Assembly: GCF_001650495.1 (NCBI RefSeq)
Contig: NZ_LWCS01000040.1
Span: forward strand, 1 to 51,703
Direction of reading: 5' to 3'
Source: Mycolicibacterium iranicum
GTDB taxonomy: Bacteria; Actinomycetota; Actinomycetes; Mycobacteriales; Mycobacteriaceae
Length of the DNA: 51,703 nt
The notes below the pieces were generated by a model. The model did no database searches. It worked only from the letters and a program-made list of their open reading frames with translations, and was not told the origin of the DNA. Positions 45,270 to 51,703 of the stretch are shown here, one piece after another (positions within the stretch are counted from its first letter, which is position 1; each line of letters opens with the position of its first letter). Position numbers and translations under genes: made by a program.

Positions 45270-45647
45270 ATGACTGTTCAGGACGAGTCGGCTGTGCAGG
45301 CTGGCAACACCACCGAGGCTGCGCACGGCGTGACCCTGACGGATGCCGCGGCGGCCAAGGCGAAGGCCCTGCTCGACCAGGAAGGTCGTGACGACCTGGC
45401 GCTGCGGATCGCCGTCCAGCCCGGCGGATGCGCCGGGCTGCGCTACAACCTGTTCTTCGACGACCGCTCGCTCGACGGCGACCTGACCGTCGACTTCGGC
45501 GGCGTCGAGCTGACCGTCGACCGGATGAGTGCCCCCTATGTGCAGGGCGCGACGATCGACTTCGTCGACACGATCGAGAAGCAGGGATTCACCATCGACA
45601 ACCCCAACGCCACCGGCTCGTGCGCCTGCGGCGATTCGTTCAACTGA
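45270..45647 (+). CDS. A-type iron-sulfur carrier (IscA/ErpA-like, Rv2204c)
   Basis: A 125-residue HesB/IscA-family protein that carries Fe-S clusters to target enzymes. The three cluster cysteines are Cys54 (GGCAGLRY) and Cys118 and Cys120 (SCACGDSF). The leader before it is 112 bases, with TACCGT near 45192 as a possible -10. LipA and other Fe-S proteins in the window would be clients; that link is inferred. Confidence 0.93.
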   Translation: MTVQDESAVQAGNTTEAAHGVTLTDAAAAKAKALLDQEGRDDLALRIAVQPGGCAGLRYNLFFDDRSLDGDLTVDFGGVELTVDRMSAPYVQGATIDFVDTIEKQGFTIDNPNATGSCACGDSFN

Positions 45648-45648
45648 G

Positions 45649-46317
45649 CTAGTACTGGCCGGCCGTCCGCGGCAGATACGAACACACCAGGATCTCGTTG
45701 TCGACCGAGATCAGCTGCGCGACGGCCTGCTCGTCAGCTTCCTGCGGCTGATTGCGTGACGAACCGCTTGCGGGCAGGACGCGCATGGTGAACAAAACCT
45801 GCGCCTGCGTGGGCGACGAGAGGACCATCTTGTCGATCGACGTGACCTCGGCGCTGTCGTACTGCTTGCGGAAAGCGTCGCTGGAAAGGCCGGCCAGCGC
45901 GAGATCCGACCGGCGCTCCTTGACCGAGTCGTACAGCCCACACAACGTGTGGCGCGCGACCTGCTCGTCGTCACCGCTGGACAGCGCGTCCAGGTAGTCC
46001 TGGATGGCCGCCTGCGCGGACGCATCTGTCAGCGCGCCAGTCGCCACTTGGTCGTCCCGTCCGCTGCGCAAGGCAACGGCAGCGATGACACCGATGACCG
46101 CCAGGACAGCGACCACCGCAACGGCGATCACAATCCACGGGGCGCGTTTGCGCTTCGGATACTGGACAGGCGGCGGAAGTGTTCCGGGGTAGGACGCCTC
46201 GATGCCGCCGGGGTAGGGCTGCGCGATCGGCGGGTAGGTCTGCTGGGGGTAAGGCTCCGGATACATCTGAGGGCCTGCTGGTCCAGCGCCGTACGGGGGC
46301 GGGTAGGGACCAGTCAT
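45649..46317 (-). CDS. Proline-rich single-pass membrane protein (Rv2203-like)
   Basis: A 222-residue protein. The N-terminal 50 residues are Pro/Tyr-rich (MTGPYPPPYGAG), one membrane segment follows the RKRAPW sequence (about 58-80), and an external domain resembling SnoaL/DUF4878-type folds occupies the rest. The ATG at 46317 has GGGAGC at good spacing; an ATG at 46356 is an alternative. Function unknown. Confidence 0.82.
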   Translation of the reverse strand: MTGPYPPPYGAGPAGPQMYPEPYPQQTYPPIAQPYPGGIEASYPGTLPPPVQYPKRKRAPWIVIAVAVVAVLAVIGVIAAVALRSGRDDQVATGALTDASAQAAIQDYLDALSSGDDEQVARHTLCGLYDSVKERRSDLALAGLSSDAFRKQYDSAEVTSIDKMVLSSPTQAQVLFTMRVLPASGSSRNQPQEADEQAVAQLISVDNEILVCSYLPRTAGQY

Positions 46318-46484
46318 GAATTTGCTCCCGGGAAGGTAGGTCGGATCCTGCGGCATCTACAGTGGCCGGGCAGGCGCTTATAGGCAGGTTAGCGCACCTC
46401 GACGGGTGAACCCTGTCTGTGACCCTGCCTACGACACTTGCCGACACTAGGCTCGAACGCTGACACGACGAAGGGTGGGACTGC

Positions 46485-47456
46485 GTGACCATCGCGGTGA
46501 CCGGATCGATTGCAACCGACCATCTCATGCGCTTTCCGGGGAAGTTCTCCGAGCAACTCCTGGCCGATCACCTGCAGAAGGTGTCGCTGAGCTTCCTCGT
46601 CGACGACCTCGTCATGCACCGCGGCGGCGTCGCGGGGAACATGGCCTTCGCGATGGGCGTACTCGGCGGCAGCCCCACGCTGGTCGGTGCAGTCGGCGCG
46701 GACTTCGACGACTACCGGCAGTGGCTCACCTCGCACGGCGTGAACTGTGACAACGTGCTCGTCTCCGACAGCGCGTACACGGCGCGGTTCGTCTGCACCA
46801 CCGACGAGGACATGGCCCAGATCGCGTCGTTCTATCCGGGCGCCATGTCCGAATCGCGCAACATCAAGCTCGCCGACGTCGTCGCCAAGACCGGATCGCC
46901 GAGCCTGACGATCATCGGCGCCAACGATCCGGAGGCGATGTTCCTCTACACCGAGGAATGCCGCGCCTTGGGGATGGCATTCGCCGCCGACCCGAGCCAG
47001 CAGCTGGCCCGACTGTCGGGTGAGGAGATCCGCAAGCTGATCGACGGCGCGACATACCTGTTCACCAACGACTACGAGTGGGATCTGCTGCTCCAGAAGT
47101 CCGGCTGGTCGGAAGCCGAGGTGATGAGGCAGATCCAGCTGCGCGTGACCACCCTCGGGGAGAAGGGTGTCGACCTCGTCGGACGCGACGGCACCTTCGT
47201 CCACGTCGACGTCGTCCCCGAAACCCACAAGGAAGACCCGACCGGAATCGGCGACGCGTTCCGCGCAGGCTTTCTCACCGGCCGCGACGCAGGCTTGTCC
47301 TTGGAGCGATCGGCGCAGCTCGCCTCGCTGGTCGCGACACTGGTGCTTGAGGCGCCCGGCCCGCAGGAGTGGTCCTGGGACAAGGATTCGGCGGTACAGC
47401 GTCTCTCCGAGGCCTACGGCGCCGAGGCGGCCCAGGAAATCGCACAGGCGCTTTAG
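46485..47456 (+). CDS. adoK: Adenosine kinase (PfkB family)
   Basis: A 323-residue sugar kinase corresponding to Rv2202c, the mycobacterial adenosine kinase. The PfkB signature 2 DPTGIGDAFRAGFL, with the catalytic Asp in GIGDAF, is present; RGGVAGNMAFAMGVLGG is the N-terminal signature. The GTG follows AAGGGTGGGA; TAGGCT (46448-46453) may be the -10. Confidence 0.93.
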   Translation: MTIAVTGSIATDHLMRFPGKFSEQLLADHLQKVSLSFLVDDLVMHRGGVAGNMAFAMGVLGGSPTLVGAVGADFDDYRQWLTSHGVNCDNVLVSDSAYTARFVCTTDEDMAQIASFYPGAMSESRNIKLADVVAKTGSPSLTIIGANDPEAMFLYTEECRALGMAFAADPSQQLARLSGEEIRKLIDGATYLFTNDYEWDLLLQKSGWSEAEVMRQIQLRVTTLGEKGVDLVGRDGTFVHVDVVPETHKEDPTGIGDAFRAGFLTGRDAGLSLERSAQLASLVATLVLEAPGPQEWSWDKDSAVQRLSEAYGAEAAQEIAQAL

Positions 47457-47480
47457 CGCCGCCAAGCGTCGGGAGGCGCT
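47447..47480. terminator. Possible hairpin between convergent adoK and asnB
   Basis: GGCGCT-TT-AGCGCC (47447-47460) spans the adoK stop, and a second GGCGCT lies at 47475-47480. The middle copy can pair with either flank. The 28-base gap has no other terminator candidate. Confidence 0.3.
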
Positions 47481-47484
47481 CTGC

Positions 47485-49416
47485 TCAGATCTGAACCGGA
47501 TAGGTCGGCTCGCTGATCCGTGGTGTGACGCTCTTTTCGACGAAGATCGCGTACCACAGCATGAAGATGAGCACCGTCCACAGTCGGCGGCTGTGATCGG
47601 TTGTGCCGCTTCGATGTTCGTCGAGCATCGTGCGTACCGCGGCAATATCGACCAGGTGGCCTGCCTGTGACGAGCCGACAACCGAGTACGCCCACTCCAG
47701 GAGTTCGCCCGCTCGAAGCCAATGCCGGATCGGCACGGGGAAGCCAAGTTTCGGCCGGTTCAGCACATGGGCCGGCACGATCGGCTCGAGCGCCCGGCGC
47801 AGCGCGTACTTCGTCGTCGACCTCGTGATCTTCTGGTCGTAGGGCAGCCGCGATGCGACCGCGAACACCTCGGGATCGAGGAACGGGACGCGCAGCTCCA
47901 ACGAGTTGGCCATCGTCATCTTGTCGGCCTTGACCAGGATGTCGCCGCGCAGCCAGGTGAACAGGTCGACGTGCTGCATCCGCGCGACGGGATCCCAGCC
48001 TTGCGACCGGCCATACACCGGCGCAGTCACGTCGGTGTGCACCCAGTCCGGGCGGAACCCCGGCAGGACTGCCCGCAGATGCGCGTCGGAGAAGCTCCGC
48101 GCATTGCCGTAGTACCGCTCCTCGAGTGTCAGCGAACCACGATGCAGCAGGCTCTTGCCGCGCATCCCTTCGGGCAGCGGACCGGCCATCCTGCCCACCG
48201 ATTTGCGAAGGCCCCGCGGCAGGTAATCGAAAGGCCTGAGCGACAACGGTTCCCGATAGATGGTGTAGCCGCCGAACAGCTCGTCTGCGCCCTCACCGGA
48301 CAACACCACCTTGACGTGCTTGCGCGCCTCCTTGGCGATGAAATACAGCGGCACCAGGGCCGGGTCCGCGACGGGTTCGTCGAGATACCAGACGATCTCC
48401 GGAAGCGCGGCGACGAACTCCTCCTGTCCGACGACCTTGGTGACGTGCCGGGCGCCGATCGCCTCGGCGGACGCCACCGCCACATCCACCTCGGAGAAAC
48501 CCTCGCGTTCGAACCCTGTCGTGAAGGTGATGAGCCTCGGGTTGTGCCGCATCGCCAGCGCGGCGATCGCCGTCGAATCGATTCCCCCGGAAAGGAACGC
48601 GCCGACCGTCACGTCGGCCCGCATGTGCTTGGCCACCGAATCCTCAAGTACCGCGGTGATCTCGTCGTACCGCGCCTGCTCCGTTCCTGCCGTGAACGGC
48701 ACCGCATCGAAGCGCGGTGTGAAGTAGCGCCTCACCTCCGGCTGGCCGCCGGGCCGCACGCGGGCGTAGCTGCCGGATTCAAGCCTGCGGATGCCGCGCT
48801 GCAGAGACTCGGGCTCGGGGACATACTGCAGCACCGTGTAGTGCTGGACGGCGCGTTCGTCGATCGCCAGGTCGACGCCGAGCTCATCGGCGATGTCGAG
48901 CAGACACTTCTTCTCACTGCCGACCGCGGTGCCGCCGGCCCCGGTGGCCATGTAAAGCGGCTTGATGCCGAACGGATCCCTCGCGCAGAAGAGTTCCTGT
49001 TCCACCGTGTCCCACAGTGCGAACGCGAACATGCCTCGCAGCCGGGTCAGCGCGTCGATACCCCAGTGGTGATAGGCGGCCAGGATCGCCTCACCGTCGC
49101 CATCGGTGTGGAAGACCGCGCCGAACTCGGAACGCAATAGTTCACGCAACTCCAAGTAGTTGTAGATCTCCCCGTTGAACACCAGGGTGTAGCGCTCGGG
49201 CGCCTCGGTCGGCCCCCACCGCAGCGGCTGGTGGCTGTGCGCGATGTCGATGATCGACAGCCGGTTGAAACCCAGCACGACACGCGTGTCGTTCCAGGTG
49301 CCGGGTTCGTCAGGGCCGCGATGGCGCATCTGGGCGGACGCACGCGACACTGCGTCGACGACCGCGGGGGAGACGTCAGACGAGGGGTCGGTTACCAGCG
49401 CAAGCAGTCCACACAC
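47485..49416 (-). CDS. asnB: Asparagine synthase, glutamine-hydrolysing
   Basis: A 643-residue enzyme that makes asparagine from aspartate, ATP and glutamine. The GTG at 49416 puts Cys2 (CGLLALV) at the mature N-terminus as the glutaminase nucleophile. NGEIYNYLELR, the ATP loop SGGIDSTAI and GEGADELFGGY are present. A longer upstream frame runs through the tandem repeats and is rejected as start. CATACT lies 6 bases before the GTG, so a leaderless mRNA is possible. Confidence 0.95.
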   Translation of the reverse strand: MCGLLALVTDPSSDVSPAVVDAVSRASAQMRHRGPDEPGTWNDTRVVLGFNRLSIIDIAHSHQPLRWGPTEAPERYTLVFNGEIYNYLELRELLRSEFGAVFHTDGDGEAILAAYHHWGIDALTRLRGMFAFALWDTVEQELFCARDPFGIKPLYMATGAGGTAVGSEKKCLLDIADELGVDLAIDERAVQHYTVLQYVPEPESLQRGIRRLESGSYARVRPGGQPEVRRYFTPRFDAVPFTAGTEQARYDEITAVLEDSVAKHMRADVTVGAFLSGGIDSTAIAALAMRHNPRLITFTTGFEREGFSEVDVAVASAEAIGARHVTKVVGQEEFVAALPEIVWYLDEPVADPALVPLYFIAKEARKHVKVVLSGEGADELFGGYTIYREPLSLRPFDYLPRGLRKSVGRMAGPLPEGMRGKSLLHRGSLTLEERYYGNARSFSDAHLRAVLPGFRPDWVHTDVTAPVYGRSQGWDPVARMQHVDLFTWLRGDILVKADKMTMANSLELRVPFLDPEVFAVASRLPYDQKITRSTTKYALRRALEPIVPAHVLNRPKLGFPVPIRHWLRAGELLEWAYSVVGSSQAGHLVDIAAVRTMLDEHRSGTTDHSRRLWTVLIFMLWYAIFVEKSVTPRISEPTYPVQI

Positions 49417-49440
49417 CGCGCCAGTATGCCCAATCGCGCG

Positions 49441-49568
49441 GTCGCTTCGCTCCTGCCCGCGGACCACATTCCCCGGTCGCTTCGCTCCTGCCCGCCGACC
49501 ACATTCCCCGGTCGCTTCGCTCCTGCCCGCCGACCACATTCCCCGGTCGCTTCGCTCCTGCCCGCCGG
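49441..49568. repeat. 35-bp tandem repeat, 3.7 copies
   Basis: Three complete 35-base units (49441-49475, 49476-49510, 49511-49545) and a partial fourth (49546-49568). Units differ only at the base after CCTGCCCGC in the first copy. Each begins GTCGCTTCGCTCC and ends CCACATTCCCCG. The array fills most of the gap between the divergent asnB and ctaC genes and may vary in copy number between strains. Confidence 0.95.
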
Positions 49569-49644
49569 TGTGGTCTACGCTGCGTAGTATTCAGTGCAGC
49601 CGTGTGACCGTCCCCCGGTCAAAGACTAAGTAGGAGGCGCCAAC

Positions 49645-50679
49645 GTGCCCGCTCGCGGCCTGAAGTTGGTGGCATTGTCCCTGCTCCTGGGCGGGACGGC
49701 GGTGCTACTCAGCGGATGCAGCTGGTCTGAGGTCCTCGGCCTCGGGTGGCCGAACGGCATCACCCCCGAGGGCCATCTCAATCGCGAACTGTGGATCGGC
49801 TCGGTCATCGCGGCGTTTGTCGTCGGTGGCCTCGTCTACATCCTGCTGTTCTGGACGGTGGCCTTCCATCGCAAGAAGGCTTCCGACACGGAACTGCCGC
49901 GTCAGTTCGGCTACAACATGCCGCTGGAGCTGACGTTGACGGTCATCCCGTTCATCATCATCTCGGTGCTCTTCTACTTCACCGTCGTGGTGCAGGAGGA
50001 GATGCTCAACAAGGAGCCCAACCCCGAAGTCGTCATCGACGTCACCGCCTACCAGTGGAACTGGAAGTTCGGTTACCAGAAGGTCGAGTTCGCCGACGGA
50101 ACGCTGAGCTACGACGGCGTCGACAACGCGCGCAAGGAAGCCATGGTGTCGCGTCCCGAGGGCGTCGACAGCCACGGCAACGAGCAGGTCGGTGCGCTCA
50201 ACGGCCTCAACCCCGAGGACCGCACCTACCTGAACTTCGACAAGATCGAAACGCTCGGCTCCACCAGCGAGATCCCGGTGCTCGTCGTCCCGTCGGGCAA
50301 GCGGATCGAATTCCAGATCGCCTCGGCCGACGTGATCCACGGGTTCTGGGTGCCGGAGTTCCTGTTCAAGCGTGACGTGCTGCCGAACCCCAAAGAGAAC
50401 AACTCCGACAACATCTTCCAGATCAGCGAGATCATGCAGACCGGCGCTTTCGTCGGCCGGTGCACGGAGATGTGCGGGACCTACCACTCGATGATGAACT
50501 TCGAGCTGCGGGTCGTCGAGCCCAACGACTTCAAGGCCTACCTCGCTCAGCGTGAGGCCGGTAAGACCAACGCCGAGGCGCTGCAGGCGATCAACCAGCC
50601 GCCGCTGGCAGTCACCACCCGGCCGTTCGACAGCCGCCGCGGCGAATTGGCGCCCGGGATGCCCGAGGCGATCAGGTAA
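49645..50679 (+). CDS. ctaC: Cytochrome c oxidase subunit II
   Basis: A 344-residue subunit of the aa3 oxidase, part of the actinobacterial bcc-aa3 supercomplex. A signal peptide ends in the lipobox LLSGC, so it is a lipoprotein; two membrane segments follow (about 50-75 and 92-115). The CuA site lies in GRCTEMCGTYHSMM (about 271-284). AGGAGG lies before the GTG start, and TAGTAT (49585-49590) just after the repeat array may be the -10. It lies 9 bases before ctaF. Confidence 0.96.
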   Translation: MPARGLKLVALSLLLGGTAVLLSGCSWSEVLGLGWPNGITPEGHLNRELWIGSVIAAFVVGGLVYILLFWTVAFHRKKASDTELPRQFGYNMPLELTLTVIPFIIISVLFYFTVVVQEEMLNKEPNPEVVIDVTAYQWNWKFGYQKVEFADGTLSYDGVDNARKEAMVSRPEGVDSHGNEQVGALNGLNPEDRTYLNFDKIETLGSTSEIPVLVVPSGKRIEFQIASADVIHGFWVPEFLFKRDVLPNPKENNSDNIFQISEIMQTGAFVGRCTEMCGTYHSMMNFELRVVEPNDFKAYLAQREAGKTNAEALQAINQPPLAVTTRPFDSRRGELAPGMPEAIR

Positions 50680-50688
50680 GGACAGCAG

Positions 50689-51111
50689 ATGCATATCGAA
50701 GCCAGATTGTTCGAGTTTCTGACCGCGTTCTTCGCGCTGGCGACCGTCGTCTACGCAGTTCTGACGCACCTGTTCCAGGACCCCGGCGGCGTGGAATGGG
50801 CGGGCACAACCGCCTTGGCCCTGACCACCGGCCTGACGTTGATCACCGGAACGTTCTTCCGTTTCGTCGCCCGTCGCCTGGACACCCGGCCCGAGGACTA
50901 CGAGGACGCCGAGATCGCAGACGGCGCGGGGGAGCTCGGCTTCTACAGCCCGCACAGCTGGTGGCCGATCATGATCGCGCTGTCGGGCTCGGTCACAGCG
51001 GTCGGTATGGCGATGTGGCTGCCGTGGCTCATCATCGCCGGCGTGTGCTTCATCCTGACCACGGTGGCCGGGCTGGTCTTCGAGTACCACACCGGACCCG
51101 AGAAGCACTGA
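50689..51111 (+). CDS. ctaF: Cytochrome c oxidase subunit IV (actinobacterial)
   Basis: A 140-residue small subunit with four membrane segments (about 7-28, 38-60, 92-110, 112-132). It matches the Rv2199c product. The conserved part ELGFYSPHSWWPIMIALSG is present. It is in one operon with ctaC. Confidence 0.94.
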   Translation: MHIEARLFEFLTAFFALATVVYAVLTHLFQDPGGVEWAGTTALALTTGLTLITGTFFRFVARRLDTRPEDYEDAEIADGAGELGFYSPHSWWPIMIALSGSVTAVGMAMWLPWLIIAGVCFILTTVAGLVFEYHTGPEKH

Positions 51112-51264
51112 CCGACGCCAAGGTCACAATCAGGGCATGAGTTCGCCCGTAACCTGCCTCGGGAGATCCGTTCGAGTGTTGCCGTTGGGTACTGTTGCCG
51201 AGGCGCCATGAGCCGCTGTGGCAACCACCGGCGCTGCAGAAGCAGTCGAGAAGGATAGACGTAG

Positions 51265-51703
51265 ATGAGCGGGCCAAATCCTCCCGGGCGGGACTCTGGC
51301 AGCTCTGGCCTTCCAGGCGAGGAGCCGGGTAGCGCTGCCGACGACGCGACGCAGCACGTCAGCGGCGCGAGCGGCGACAACCCCGATACCGGTCAGACCG
51401 ACTTCTATTCGCGCGCCTATTCGGCGCCCGAGTCCGAACAATTCGTCAGCAGCGCCTACGCGGCGTCGTCCGACATCGTTCCGTACGACTACGACAACTA
51501 TGACTCCGGCAATGCCGGCGACCTCCCACCGCCGCCACGATGGCCGTGGGTCGTGGGCGTCGTGGCGATCGTGGCCGCCGTCGCCCTCGTGGTCTCGGTT
51601 TCGGTGCTGGTGACCCGCACGGACACCGACAATCTGGCCACCCCCGAGACGACGACCCAGTCGGCGCCGCCCGTGCAGGACGAGATCCTGACGACGACAC
51701 CTC
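51265..51703 (+). CDS. mmpS3: MmpS3-like membrane protein, N-terminal part
   Basis: The frame starts at ATG 51265 after AAGGA and runs off the right edge (146 codons). It has a Gly/Pro/Ser-rich, Tyr-containing cytoplasmic N-terminus of about 95 residues, one membrane segment after PPPPRWPW (about 97-120), and a Thr-rich start of the external part. Place (behind ctaC-ctaF) and composition match Rv2198c. The conserved C-terminal MmpS domain is outside the window. Confidence 0.85.
   Translation, partial: MSGPNPPGRDSGSSGLPGEEPGSAADDATQHVSGASGDNPDTGQTDFYSRAYSAPESEQFVSSAYAASSDIVPYDYDNYDSGNAGDLPPPPRWPWVVGVVAIVAAVALVVSVSVLVTRTDTDNLATPETTTQSAPPVQDEILTTTP

Noticed and set aside
49441..49568. CRISPR array
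   Set aside because: The 35-base units are directly joined with no unique spacers; it is a simple tandem repeat.

Overview
The window is high-GC mycobacterial chromosome, most likely from an environmental fast-growing Mycobacterium/Mycolicibacterium. The right half (about 26.7-51.7 kb) reproduces, in order, genes I know from Mycobacterium tuberculosis as Rv2220 back to Rv2198c: glnA1, an RDD protein, a DUF4191 protein, lipA, lipB, a TIGR01777 epimerase-like protein, dlaT, an ephD-like gene, pepB, gcvT, ilvE, cobS, cobT, a DUF3043 protein, glycerate kinase, an IscA-type protein, a proline-rich membrane protein, adoK, asnB, ctaC, ctaF and mmpS3. This is housekeeping metabolism: glutamine and asparagine synthesis, lipoate synthesis and attachment to the dehydrogenase E2, cobamide assembly, and the cytochrome bcc-aa3 oxidase.

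The left half (about 0.7-26.4 kb) is an accessory catabolic island between the 5' part of fbiC (coenzyme F420 synthesis) and glnA1. It has three parts. Part A (0.74-11.5 kb, plus strand) holds a CoxG-like protein, a three-subunit xanthine-dehydrogenase-type molybdenum hydroxylase, a GntR/FCD regulator, a luciferase-like (LLM) oxidoreductase, a TctC binding protein with a fused TctA-TctB permease, and an MFS carrier. Part B (11.5-17.0 kb, plus strand) holds an alpha/beta-hydrolase-fold protein without its nucleophile, a dihydroorotase/hydantoinase-type cyclic amidase, a second LLM oxidoreductase, an aspartate ammonia-lyase and a class II aldolase-type enzyme. Part C (17.0-25.0 kb, minus strand) holds an ABC importer, a ThDP enzyme, a 3-hydroxyisobutyrate-dehydrogenase-like enzyme and an MFS exporter-type protein, mostly with overlapping start and stop codons. 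A cupin and a zinc-ribbon protein, divergently transcribed, close the island.

Taken together the island looks like a pathway that imports an N-heterocyclic or cyclic-amide carboxylate, hydroxylates it with the molybdenum enzyme, oxidises or opens it with the LLM enzymes, hydrolyses the cyclic amide, and feeds aspartate through aspartase to fumarate. The substrate is not identifiable from sequence, and no known pathway I can recall has this exact gene set. A shared AT-rich motif (TTGTATCTAAAAT-like) lies at nearly every promoter of the island, which suggests one regulon, probably under the GntR protein.

Smaller features of note are a four-part GlnR box upstream of glnA1, face-to-face leaderless promoters between pepB and gcvT, a 35-bp tandem repeat between asnB and ctaC, an EphD homologue with a decayed hydrolase domain, a probable frameshifted micro-gene at 26.4-26.6 kb, and three convergent gene pairs whose TAG stop codons overlap in a single CTAG.
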